64,000 bases of DNA, taken from assembly GCA_023251725.1 (NCBI GenBank), contig JAHEYG010000001.1, forward strand, positions 26,739 through 90,738, in the 5' to 3' direction. Of the stretch, positions 1 through 8,766 are shown piece after piece. Each line of letters begins with the position of its first letter. Position 1 is the first letter of the stretch. The translations under genes were made by a program, and so were the position numbers. The notes beneath the pieces were generated by a model, which saw nothing but the letters and a program-made list of their open reading frames with translations, had not been told where the DNA came from and did no database searches. Source of the stretch: Sphingobacteriaceae bacterium. GTDB lineage: Bacteria; Bacteroidota; Bacteroidia; B-17B0; Aurantibacillaceae.

Positions 1-31
1 TTTATAGAAGGCAATTTTTTATTTTTAGCAA

Positions 32-712
32 ATGCTTAAAAAATATAAAATACCACTGCTCACCATTTTTGCGGTTTTGTTTATTGACCAATACATTAAA
101 ATTTTTATCAAGCTGCATTATCCATTGGGCGAAGTAACACGTGTGGCCGGTAATTGGTTTATTTTACATTTTACCGAAAACCCCGGAATGGCATTTGGTT
201 TGGAATTTGGCGGCGACTACGGAAAATTAATTTTAAGTGTGTTCAGAATCATTGCTTCCGTTGCCGGGATATGGTACGTGATTTACATTGTAAAAAAAGG
301 AGAACATTGGGGATTTATTTTATCGGTGTCGTTAATTTTAGCAGGCGCTATTGGAAATATTTTAGACAGTGCTTTTTACGGAATGCTATTTAGCGAAAGT
401 GATGAATTTAATAAATCGGTTTGGATGCCCGAAGGCGGTGGTTACGCCGGATTTTTACATGGGAGAGTTGTTGACATGTTTTATTTTCCTATTTATAACG
501 GACATTTTCCGGGATGGTTTCCGTTTTGGGGAGGAGAAGAATTTCAGTTCTTCAGGCCGATATTTAATTTTGCCGATTCTTCTATTTCAACGGGTGTGGG
601 ATTGATTTTATTGTTTCAGAAAAAATTCACGGCCCGTAAAACAGAAGTTCAAGACGAGGAAACAAATTTAAATACTACAAATTCTGAAACCAATCCTTTT
701 ACTGCTTCCTGA
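32..712 (+). CDS. lspA: Lipoprotein signal peptidase (signal peptidase II)
   Basis: Multi-TM protein with ENPGMAFG, GNILDS and FNFADSSI motifs (catalytic Asp pair) typical of LspA, with the long Bacteroidetes insertion. Confidence 0.93.
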   Translation: MLKKYKIPLLTIFAVLFIDQYIKIFIKLHYPLGEVTRVAGNWFILHFTENPGMAFGLEFGGDYGKLILSVFRIIASVAGIWYVIYIVKKGEHWGFILSVSLILAGAIGNILDSAFYGMLFSESDEFNKSVWMPEGGGYAGFLHGRVVDMFYFPIYNGHFPGWFPFWGGEEFQFFRPIFNFADSSISTGVGLILLFQKKFTARKTEVQDEETNLNTTNSETNPFTAS

Positions 713-726
713 AATTTAAAATTAAA

Positions 727-1764
727 ATGAAAGAAGCAATACTTTTAATTAATTTAGGAACACCGGATTCTCCTAGCACTTCCGATGTTAGAAAATACCT
801 CACGCAATTTTTAAATGACAAACGGGTGATTGACATTGGCCCGATTGGACGTTTTTTTTTAGTGAATTTTATTATTGTTCCGTTTCGTTCATCCCGCTCA
901 GCAAAATTGTACCGGCAAATTTGGACTAAGGAAGGATCGCCGCTTTTAATTCACACAAAAAATTTAGCGGAGAAATTACAATTAGAAATGGGAGAAAATT
1001 ATATAGTTGATTTTGCTATGCGTTACCAAAATCCAGGCATTGTTAAAGTTTTAAATAAATTGAAAGAAGCTAAGCCGGCTAAAATATCAATTGTTCCATT
1101 GTATCCTCAGTATGCTTCTTCCTCAACCGGCTCAACGCTTGAGTTGGTTATGAAAGAAATTTCGGGCTGGGAAGTGATTCCTAATATTTCGATTCACAGT
1201 AATTTTTACAACCATCCTGCATTTATAAATTCTATCGTTGAAGAAGCTAAGCAATATCCCATAAACGAATTCGATCACGTTTTATTCAGTTATCACGGAT
1301 TACCGGAGCGCCATATTAAAAAAGCTTCGGCACATTATGGAAGCAATTCGTGCGACCCGGGTTCTCCCAAAAATAAGTGTTGCGAGACCGTTACGTCTAA
1401 TAATCAGTTTTGTTACCGTGCTAATTGTTACGCCACTACCAGGCAATTGGTAAAACAATTAAATATCCCGGAAGGAAAATTTATCACCACGTTTCAATCG
1501 CGTTTAAATGATAATTGGTTAAAACCCTACTCCGATAAAACCATTGAAGAATTAGCAAAAAAAGGTGCCAAAAAAATATTGGTGTTTTCACCGGCTTTTG
1601 TGGTCGATTGTTTAGAAACTATTTATGAAATAGGAACTGAGTACAACGAACTATTTAAAAAACACGGAGGTGAGTCTGTAACACTTGCAAAAAGTTTAAA
1701 CGATAATGCTACTTGGATAAAGGCGCTGAAAGAAATAATTATCCCGATAACTATCGAAACTTAA
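727..1764 (+). CDS. hemH: Ferrochelatase
   Basis: LLINLGTPDSP N-terminus, FSYHGLPERH motif, Cys-rich segment, TFQSRL...W motif. Confidence 0.94.
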   Translation: MKEAILLINLGTPDSPSTSDVRKYLTQFLNDKRVIDIGPIGRFFLVNFIIVPFRSSRSAKLYRQIWTKEGSPLLIHTKNLAEKLQLEMGENYIVDFAMRYQNPGIVKVLNKLKEAKPAKISIVPLYPQYASSSTGSTLELVMKEISGWEVIPNISIHSNFYNHPAFINSIVEEAKQYPINEFDHVLFSYHGLPERHIKKASAHYGSNSCDPGSPKNKCCETVTSNNQFCYRANCYATTRQLVKQLNIPEGKFITTFQSRLNDNWLKPYSDKTIEELAKKGAKKILVFSPAFVVDCLETIYEIGTEYNELFKKHGGESVTLAKSLNDNATWIKALKEIIIPITIET

Positions 1765-1925
1765 TTAAATTCTTTTTTAAGATGGTGCCTTCGTTATCGC
1801 TCACTTTAATAAAATAAATACCATCAGGTAAATTAGCAACGTTAACATTTACGCTATTACTGACAATGTTAATTTCAGATTTAGAATCAAGCAACATTCT
1901 TCCCAGGAATGGTATTAATCTACAG
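1751..1925 (-). pseudogene. Orphan remnant of a T9SS type A C-terminal sorting domain
   Basis: Minus-strand reading gives ...LGRMLLDSKSEINIVSNSVNVNVANLPDGIYFIKVSDNEGTILKKNLIKFR*, a CTD-like sequence with no upstream ORF; overlaps the hemH 3' end. Confidence 0.6.
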
Positions 1926-1992
1926 GTATTATCAAAGCTAATTAGCCGAAAATTTAAAAAATTAATAAAACTTAAGAAATAATAAAAAGAAA

Positions 1993-3657
1993 TTATTCTT
2001 TAACTAATTTGTATTTAATAATCTCGGAACTGGCGGGAGTAGAAATATTGATAAAATAAATTCCTTTATTAAATTCTTCTATATTTATATTTTTAAGAAC
2101 AGTTTCAGGAATAAATTTTTCTTCCTTTACAATTTGGCCGAGTGCATTAAAAATTACTAAATACGTTTCCTGATTTAAAGCATCTTTTCCAAAAACGATA
2201 TCGAAGTTTGAACTGGCAGGATTCGGTACAAAATGCGTTAAATCTTTATTTCCTTCGAGAGTTATTGCAATTAATTTAGAAAAGCCCGCAGTTCCATCCT
2301 GCTTAATTTCGTTTAATTTATAATAAAAGGTACCGTGCATGTTAAACCCTTTATCTGTATAAGAATATTTTTTACTCGACGAGCTGTTGCCGGCTGCAGG
2401 CAAAGTGGCTATTTCAGAAAAATTAATTCCATCTGCACTTCTTGTAATACTGAAATTTTTAGTATGTGTTTCAGAAATGGTTTCCCAATCTAATATTGTA
2501 CCCGAACCTGAATTTGTTTTACCAATAAAATATATAAGTTCTATTGGAAGCGGCGGGGTACATGGTACTGGAGATGCAGGTACATTTTGATAAGGCCAAA
2601 CAGTAACAAAACTGCTGCAATTGGCCAACTCAAACTGATACAAAAGAATATAACATGTTGAACAGGTTAATCCGTTTCCTGTTAAAGTATTAATATCACC
2701 ACAAGTTAAAATGCCGCATGAACAGTTATATAAGGTCCAATTTAACCAAACCACATTACCGCCTCCGCAATTACTCGTAATGATAGCCTGCCACGAAAAA
2801 TTAGACCAGGAAGCTGAACTTGTAAATTGTTGTGCAACACTAAATACTGCATTTGCCGAATAACCATTAGCCGCCAAAGGATAAGAAGCGCAGGTTGAAG
2901 TTACGGTTCCTACAGCAGGCGGCGAATTAAACCAACAACCCGGGTCGGGCGCAGCACAAGTACTTTCGTATTGAGGATTAGTAATAAAACCACCGGGATT
3001 AGCAGTAGTAACCTGAATATTAAATGTCGCATTGCTTCCGCATGGTCCACCGGATGGATAAATAATTTGAATATGATAAACAGCACCAACAGTTAAATTG
3101 GTGAGCTGATATATTTGAGTTAAGGGGCCCGAAGAAGAAGATTGGCAATTTATTGGTTTATCCGCGCAAGCGGTAGTAGGAAGTGCTGCTGTTGCATAAA
3201 CCGCGCTTCCAAAAAAACAAGATCCTCCGGTATGAACAATTTGAACATAATGAGTTGTACTGGTAGCAGTAAACTGAAACCAAACGGTTGGATCACCGGC
3301 GGTGTTACAAGCTGCAGTTTCACCGCCCTGAAAAGTTCCACAAGTTGTACCGGCAAAAAAACCGGCGTTAACTATTAAATTTTGAGCCGCTGCAAAATTA
3401 TCGTAAGCCGCAGTTCCGGCGCAAGCCATAATTTTTTGGGTGGGTGAATTAGTTTCGGGATCAACTGAATTAGAAATAATATAAGATTGTTTCAATTCAT
3501 TTTCCGTTAAGGCCTGCGCATTTCTGATGTTGGTTTGGGAATAGGAATTTAATATTCCAACAATTAAAAAAATTGGCAAAAATATCCTCTTCAATTTTAT
3601 TTTTGAGAAATTGATACTTTTTAAATCGCCCTTTGTATTCATAAAAATTTTCATCAC
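1993..3657 (-). CDS. Secreted protein with T9SS type A sorting domain
   Basis: Signal peptide; IELIYFIGKTNSG...DWETISE stalk module; FVPNPASSNFDIVF...GKIYFINIS...KYKLVKE-type C-terminus. Confidence 0.85.
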   Translation of the reverse strand: MMKIFMNTKGDLKSINFSKIKLKRIFLPIFLIVGILNSYSQTNIRNAQALTENELKQSYIISNSVDPETNSPTQKIMACAGTAAYDNFAAAQNLIVNAGFFAGTTCGTFQGGETAACNTAGDPTVWFQFTATSTTHYVQIVHTGGSCFFGSAVYATAALPTTACADKPINCQSSSSGPLTQIYQLTNLTVGAVYHIQIIYPSGGPCGSNATFNIQVTTANPGGFITNPQYESTCAAPDPGCWFNSPPAVGTVTSTCASYPLAANGYSANAVFSVAQQFTSSASWSNFSWQAIITSNCGGGNVVWLNWTLYNCSCGILTCGDINTLTGNGLTCSTCYILLYQFELANCSSFVTVWPYQNVPASPVPCTPPLPIELIYFIGKTNSGSGTILDWETISETHTKNFSITRSADGINFSEIATLPAAGNSSSSKKYSYTDKGFNMHGTFYYKLNEIKQDGTAGFSKLIAITLEGNKDLTHFVPNPASSNFDIVFGKDALNQETYLVIFNALGQIVKEEKFIPETVLKNINIEEFNKGIYFINISTPASSEIIKYKLVKE

Positions 3658-3714
3658 TGATTATTACTTTCTGTTATACTCTGTTTGAGAGATAAAGATA
3701 CTTCTGTTAATCTA

Positions 3715-3730
3715 ACTAAACTAGTTTAGT
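3715..3730. repeat. Perfect 16-bp palindrome ACTAAACTAGTTTAGT
   Basis: Sequence is its own reverse complement; lies between the CDS start at 3657 and the phased repeats at 3739. Confidence 0.8.
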
Positions 3731-3738
3731 AATTTTTA

Positions 3739-3795
3739 TTCGCTCAACAGATGAATTATTTCGCTCAATATTACAATCATTTCGCGCTTTTTAGA
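3739..3795. promoter_or_regulatory. 21-bp phased direct repeats (TTCGCTCAA core, three units)
   Basis: CGCTCAAC at 3741, CGCTCAAT at 3762, CGCGCTTT at 3783: exact 21-bp spacing. Confidence 0.55.
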
Positions 3796-4140
3796 AACTG
3801 AAATGATAAAGTATATAATTTTGGAATGTTAAATGTCGTTTATAAATGAAGTTGCAGAATAGCTATAAATGAAGCTGCAGAATTACAATAACAAACAAGG
3901 ATATTATTGAAAACCAAAAAGTAAGTTTAAGGTATTTGGCGGGAATTTGTTTTGGTGCTTGGTTCATAATTTCTTACATAAGTAATTTTTATTTATGGAA
4001 AGTAAAAATAATTTTTTTTGTACTGTTTTTCTTTTTTTTTAGACGAAGTGCTCAAATATTTCGTCTGATTTTTAATTTAATAAAATCACACAAATCTATT
4101 TTATTTAAAAGTTTCTAATTTAATATGTGAACGAATAGTT

Positions 4141-4195
4141 TTACTAATTAATAACTTGGTTTCACTCATTAATTCGATTACCTCACTCATTTATT
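4141..4195. promoter_or_regulatory. 21-bp phased direct repeats (TTCACTCATT core, three units)
   Basis: ACTAAT at 4143, ACTCAT at 4164, ACTCAT at 4185: exact 21-bp spacing. Confidence 0.5.
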
Positions 4196-4299
4196 ATGGC
4201 TATGCATTCGTTTTTGCCAATGGTGTTAAAAAAATCGATTTAGTTTATAACAAGGATTAACCCTTTCAAAATTTTAGCAAAACGATAAAGTTTATGAAT

Positions 4300-5445
4300 T
4301 TATTCTTTAATAAACTTTCTTTTAAAAGAGCTTAGACCATCGCTTACATTAAGAAAAAAAAATCCGGAACTATATTTTGATACATCTAACAAGAAAATGT
4401 TTGTGCCATTTTTTTCAGAACTGAATTCATGCGTTTCGATATTAATCCCTCTGCTGTTAATCACATTAATATTCCAATACTTATTTATTTCAGAATAAAA
4501 ACTAAGTTTAAGGTAATCTTTAGTAGGATTAGGACTTATTATTAGATTCGCATCATCATCATCAATTTTTAGCGATTGAATTTGTGAAATAGATTTCTGT
4601 CCGTCTTTATCCACTGCAACAATTCTATAATAATTTATTTGATCGAGCAACGGTTTTTCATCTTCAACAAAATAAGTTTTGGTTTCAAATGATTTTGTTG
4701 AATTCGGGTAAACTTTTGAAAGTTCAACAAACTCAAGGCCGTTAGTGCTGTTTTCCACCGAATAATATTCAAGATTTTCTTCCATGGCAGTCAACCACGT
4801 TAATTCGGCTTTTTTACTTGCCTGATTATACGAAACAGTAAATTTTATCAATTCTATTGGCAAAACAACCGGTCCGCATGGCGAGGCTGAAGATAAACTA
4901 AAACCATCGAGGCTGGCATAAGAATTACTTCCGTTCGGATGATCACATTGTAAAGTCATTGTTGCGGCCGACGCCACAAAGGTCATTGAATATTTATTCC
5001 AGGTGCTGGCTACCATTGGAATACTGGGAACAAATGTAGAAGTACCTACAATAATTCTCGGAGTAGAAGGAGCGCTATTATAAATGGCGGTTCCTGTTCC
5101 AAAACAGGCACCGCAAAAATAAAGTGTATAAGTAGTTCCAATAGTTAAACCGGTTATGGTGGTTTTGGCGCATTCAACTAAAGCTGCTAAACCTAACCAT
5201 GTTCCTCCATCTGGTGATAATGCAGGTGCTACCTGTGAGGTGGCCACATAAGAAGGCATAGCCAGACAGCATAAATCAGGTGAAAAACCGCAACCACTCC
5301 AACCCGCGGCATTACCGGTATTAATTCCGCTATTGGCACAAGGTGCCCCTGTAATAGAACCGTTAGTAACTAATTGTGATCTTACTAGAATTACATGGAG
5401 TAAAAAAAATACTGAAATGATTATTTTTTTATTCAATGCGCTCAC
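4300..5445 (-). CDS. Secreted protein with T9SS type A sorting domain
   Basis: Signal peptide, carbohydrate-binding-like region, LPIELIKFTVSY stalk module, ISPNPTKDYLKLSF...KRKFIKE C-terminus. Confidence 0.83.
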   Translation of the reverse strand: MSALNKKIIISVFFLLHVILVRSQLVTNGSITGAPCANSGINTGNAAGWSGCGFSPDLCCLAMPSYVATSQVAPALSPDGGTWLGLAALVECAKTTITGLTIGTTYTLYFCGACFGTGTAIYNSAPSTPRIIVGTSTFVPSIPMVASTWNKYSMTFVASAATMTLQCDHPNGSNSYASLDGFSLSSASPCGPVVLPIELIKFTVSYNQASKKAELTWLTAMEENLEYYSVENSTNGLEFVELSKVYPNSTKSFETKTYFVEDEKPLLDQINYYRIVAVDKDGQKSISQIQSLKIDDDDANLIISPNPTKDYLKLSFYSEINKYWNINVINSRGINIETHEFSSEKNGTNIFLLDVSKYSSGFFFLNVSDGLSSFKRKFIKE

Positions 5446-5515
5446 AAAATTTTAATTAAAGTAGTTTGGGAAATGATTTTGTAAGTGAGTTGAATTTGTA
5501 GGCTACGAATTATCA

Positions 5516-7054
5516 TTATTCTTTAACCAACTTTCGCTTGAAAAAATTGGTACCGTCGGAAATATTAATGAAATACAATCCGGAATTGAGTTCTCTTACA
5601 TCTAACACTATTTTATTTATTCCCTCAAGAGTGGCATCATAGCTAAGCAACTGCAGATTATTTCCCTTACTGTCGTACAAATTTATTCCCCAGTTTTTTC
5701 CAATCTGGGATTTAAACCGAAGCTCCACTTCGGTAGATGCAGGATTTGGAATCAAACTCAAATTAGCATCATTATCCTGAAATGCGACCGCCTGCAAGTT
5801 GGAAACCGTTTTGTGACTGTTTTTGTCGACCGTTATAATCCGATAATAATTTATTTCGTTAATCATCGGATTCGGATCAGTGCTGTGATAATTTCTAACT
5901 TCTTTTGAATTTCCGGTTCCATACGGACTCACTCTGTTTATTTCAGTAAAATTTTTTGCATCGCTGCTTCTTTCAATCGAATAATAATCAACATGGCTTT
6001 CGATAACGGTAGTCCAGTTTAAGTCGGTTTGTTTTGATCCAGAATTGTAAAATGCAGAAAAATTGGTCATCTCAACCGGTAAAATAGCGCAATTAAAAGT
6101 AGCTGTTCCTCCAAAAGTTAGGGCATAAGGTCCGCTGGGCGGTACCCACGAATCAACTACTATATAATACCTTTCTCCGGCTAAAACATTCATTTGAGAA
6201 CAAAAAGTGGGGCCGGTAACTATTTCAACAGGGTTTGTACCCGGAGGGCCTACGCCTGTATTACCACCTAAACCAGAATCATTGCATCTTATTGGTAAAC
6301 CTAATGCGGCACAAGTAGGGTTGGGGCCGAAAACAAAAAAATCATAATCTTCAGTGACAATTGTAGGAGCAATTGTAAAAAAGAAGGTTCCTCCGGTAGC
6401 AAATAAAACTTCATACCAGTTGGAATGATTTTCTCCACCGGCAGGACATGTTCCCGGCGTACATCCTTCGGCGACAATACCCGGCCCGTTTGCACTGGCG
6501 GAAACAGGAAGATTGCTGCATAGAGGCGTACGAAAATTACAATCGGCGTTAGATGTTCCTGTAGGACCACCCGCACAGGCAACACAACTAAATGCAACAT
6601 CCCAACCCGCTCGATTAATACTTACATCAGACCAAAAACGAAAACCCAAACAACCATCAATAGTTCCTGTAAAAGGCCCGATGGCTCCTGTTCCGCAACC
6701 AGAAAAGAGAAGTGGGCTGTTTTGTGTAGCACCATTTGAAACACGAAAAAGATCAAAAGGACACCCGGCTCCGCCTTCAGTACTGAATTGAGCAAAAGTG
6801 GCACGAATGCATTGGCCGGGAGTATTAGAACAGAATATTCTGTAAACACCATTAATGCCATCAGAATAATTTCCGGCAACTCCTGAAGCAACTGTGCTGC
6901 CACCAATTCCCCCATTATCATAATACGTACCGGTGCAAGTCGCCACTTCGCAGGCGCCAACATTTTCGAGATTAATACCAACTATAGGATGCAAAAACTG
7001 AGCTGATAAAACAACGCTGAGAAAGATAAATAATATGAAAAAATATTTTTTCAT
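5516..7054 (-). CDS. Secreted protein with T9SS type A sorting domain
   Basis: Signal peptide, LPVEMTNFSAFY stalk module, LIPNPASTEVELRF...GLYFINISDGTNFFKRKLVKE C-terminus. Confidence 0.85.
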   Translation of the reverse strand: MKKYFFILFIFLSVVLSAQFLHPIVGINLENVGACEVATCTGTYYDNGGIGGSTVASGVAGNYSDGINGVYRIFCSNTPGQCIRATFAQFSTEGGAGCPFDLFRVSNGATQNSPLLFSGCGTGAIGPFTGTIDGCLGFRFWSDVSINRAGWDVAFSCVACAGGPTGTSNADCNFRTPLCSNLPVSASANGPGIVAEGCTPGTCPAGGENHSNWYEVLFATGGTFFFTIAPTIVTEDYDFFVFGPNPTCAALGLPIRCNDSGLGGNTGVGPPGTNPVEIVTGPTFCSQMNVLAGERYYIVVDSWVPPSGPYALTFGGTATFNCAILPVEMTNFSAFYNSGSKQTDLNWTTVIESHVDYYSIERSSDAKNFTEINRVSPYGTGNSKEVRNYHSTDPNPMINEINYYRIITVDKNSHKTVSNLQAVAFQDNDANLSLIPNPASTEVELRFKSQIGKNWGINLYDSKGNNLQLLSYDATLEGINKIVLDVRELNSGLYFINISDGTNFFKRKLVKE

Positions 7055-7407
7055 TTACCTGACGTTTTAAGAGTATCGTTATTAATATTAATCGGTAAAA
7101 TCTGAAGTTCGTTATCAGCATTCTTCCCGTGTTTCATTTCATACTTCGAATAAAGAACAATTGTAAATCCGGTAATTTCATCAATGGTTTGAACCCGCTC
7201 TTCATCTTTTCTTAGCTTTTCGTATTTTGAAATGTCAATTTTAGAAAGAGTTGTTTTATCGGGATGAAAATTGTCTTTTATCTCAAATGTTTTTTTGTAT
7301 TGATCAATACCGGCATTCTTAAGATCATTCGACTTTTTTGATGAGTTTTGCCCAAAAGTATATAAACCACTTAGAAGGAAAATATAAAAAAACAAAATTC
7401 GTTTCAT
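7051..7407 (-). CDS. Small exported protein of unknown function
   Basis: Signal peptide MKRILFFYIFLLSGLYTFGQ; 4-bp overlap with the downstream T9SS gene suggests translational coupling. Confidence 0.65.
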   Translation of the reverse strand: MKRILFFYIFLLSGLYTFGQNSSKKSNDLKNAGIDQYKKTFEIKDNFHPDKTTLSKIDISKYEKLRKDEERVQTIDEITGFTIVLYSKYEMKHGKNADNELQILPININNDTLKTSGK

Positions 7408-7563
7408 TGGTTAATGGCCTTAAAAATATTATTTTTATCCAAACTCTTCTACTTTAAAATAACAACAATAACACCTCTTTTTTTTCCTTTGAAGATGAGT
7501 TTGACTATAAATATACCATTTTTAAATTACAATTCCTGCATTTTTAATAGAGAGATTGTTAAT

Positions 7564-7597
7564 TTTACTCACTAAACAATACATTTCACTCATTGAA
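7564..7597. promoter_or_regulatory. 21-bp phased direct repeat pair (TTYACTCAYT core)
   Basis: ACTCAC at 7567 and ACTCAT at 7588, spacing 21 bp; same core as the arrays at 3739 and 4141; overlaps the TTG start of the pabB-like gene. Confidence 0.45.
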
Positions 7598-8759
7598 AGA
7601 CATTAATACACATCCGAACAGCTTTAATGCCTATGCTTTGTTTGCTAATAATGGGTATTCTCAGGGCTTTGAAAACAAGCTCTTGGTGGGGGATTTAATG
7701 GTTGAAAATGAGAATTTGTTGGGATCGGAAAATGAAAAATTTGTGTTTTACAACTACGATTACAAAAATGAAATTGAAAATTTAAATACCAAAAATTTCT
7801 CGCCACTTAAATTTCCTCAAAGATGTTTTTTTGAAGCCAAGGAAGAAATTAATTTTAATTCTTTAGATGAATTTATTTCTCAAACAAATTATACTTGCCC
7901 TAATTTAAAAATAATCGCTAAAACTTCTAAAAAAGAGTATTTAGAAAATGTAAAAAAATTAAAAGACCATATTCAAAAAGGAAATATTTACGAAATAAAT
8001 TACTGCATTACTTTTGAAGCTTTTGATGTAAAAATAAATCCGATTGAAATTTATTCACGATTAAACTCCATCAGCAAAGCGCCCTACTCGGCTTTCGTAA
8101 AACTCAATGATAAATATATTATTTCTTCTAGTCCTGAATTATTTTTGAGTAAGCGTGGTAAAAATTTAATTACCAAACCCATTAAGGGAACAGCGCCAAG
8201 AAGCGAAAACACCAATGAAGATTTGCAAATAAAAAATATTTTACAAAACAGTTTAAAAGAACGCAGCGAAAATGTAATGATAGTGGATGTAGCGCGCAAC
8301 GATTTATCGCACATTGCTTCGCGAGGAAGCGTAAACGTAAATGAACTTTATAAAATAGAATCGTATAATCAGGTGCATCAAATGGTAAGTACAATTAGTT
8401 GTGAGGTGAAAGAAAATATTTTGTTAGATGATATTATTAAAGCCACTTTCCCAATGGCGAGCATGACCGGCGCCCCTAAAATTCGCGCCATGCAGTTGGT
8501 TGATGACTTTGAAACTCAAAACCGCGGACCGTATTCCGGCTGCATCGGCTACCTAAAACCCAATGGCGATTTTGATTTAAGTGTTTTAATAAGAAGTATT
8601 TTTTACAATGAAACTGAGAGGTATTTGTCTTTCTCTGTTGGAAGTGCTATTACCCATTTGTGTGAAGCAGAAAAAGAGTATGAAGAATGTTTGCTTAAAG
8701 CGAAAGCTTTGATGGAGGTGTTGGGAACTAGTGGTTCGGGGTTCGGGGTTCGGAGTTAG
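7593..8759 (+). CDS. pabB: Chorismate-binding enzyme, aminodeoxychorismate synthase component I-like
   Basis: KGTAPRS, NVMIVDVARNDLS, FPMASMTGAPKIRAMQ, GPYSGCIGY motifs; TTG start. Confidence 0.82.
   Translation: MKDINTHPNSFNAYALFANNGYSQGFENKLLVGDLMVENENLLGSENEKFVFYNYDYKNEIENLNTKNFSPLKFPQRCFFEAKEEINFNSLDEFISQTNYTCPNLKIIAKTSKKEYLENVKKLKDHIQKGNIYEINYCITFEAFDVKINPIEIYSRLNSISKAPYSAFVKLNDKYIISSSPELFLSKRGKNLITKPIKGTAPRSENTNEDLQIKNILQNSLKERSENVMIVDVARNDLSHIASRGSVNVNELYKIESYNQVHQMVSTISCEVKENILLDDIIKATFPMASMTGAPKIRAMQLVDDFETQNRGPYSGCIGYLKPNGDFDLSVLIRSIFYNETERYLSFSVGSAITHLCEAEKEYEECLLKAKALMEVLGTSGSGFGVRS
8733..8753. repeat. Three tandem GGTTCGG heptamers
   Basis: GGTTCGG x3 read directly at the 3' end of the pabB-like ORF. 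Confidence 0.85.
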
Positions 8760-8766
8760 TGGAGAT

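Noticed and set aside
154-605. ORFs 154-393 and 369-605 on the + strand inside lspA
   Set aside because: Overlap a confidently identified gene in other frames; no start context or recognisable domain.
3936-4118. 60-aa ORF in the intergenic region
   Set aside because: Low-complexity, Phe/Ile-rich translation of AT-rich DNA with no homology cue.
6301-6981. Overlapping ORFs 6301-6600, 6513-6791, 6622-6981
   Set aside because: Shadow ORFs of the T9SS protein at 5516-7054.
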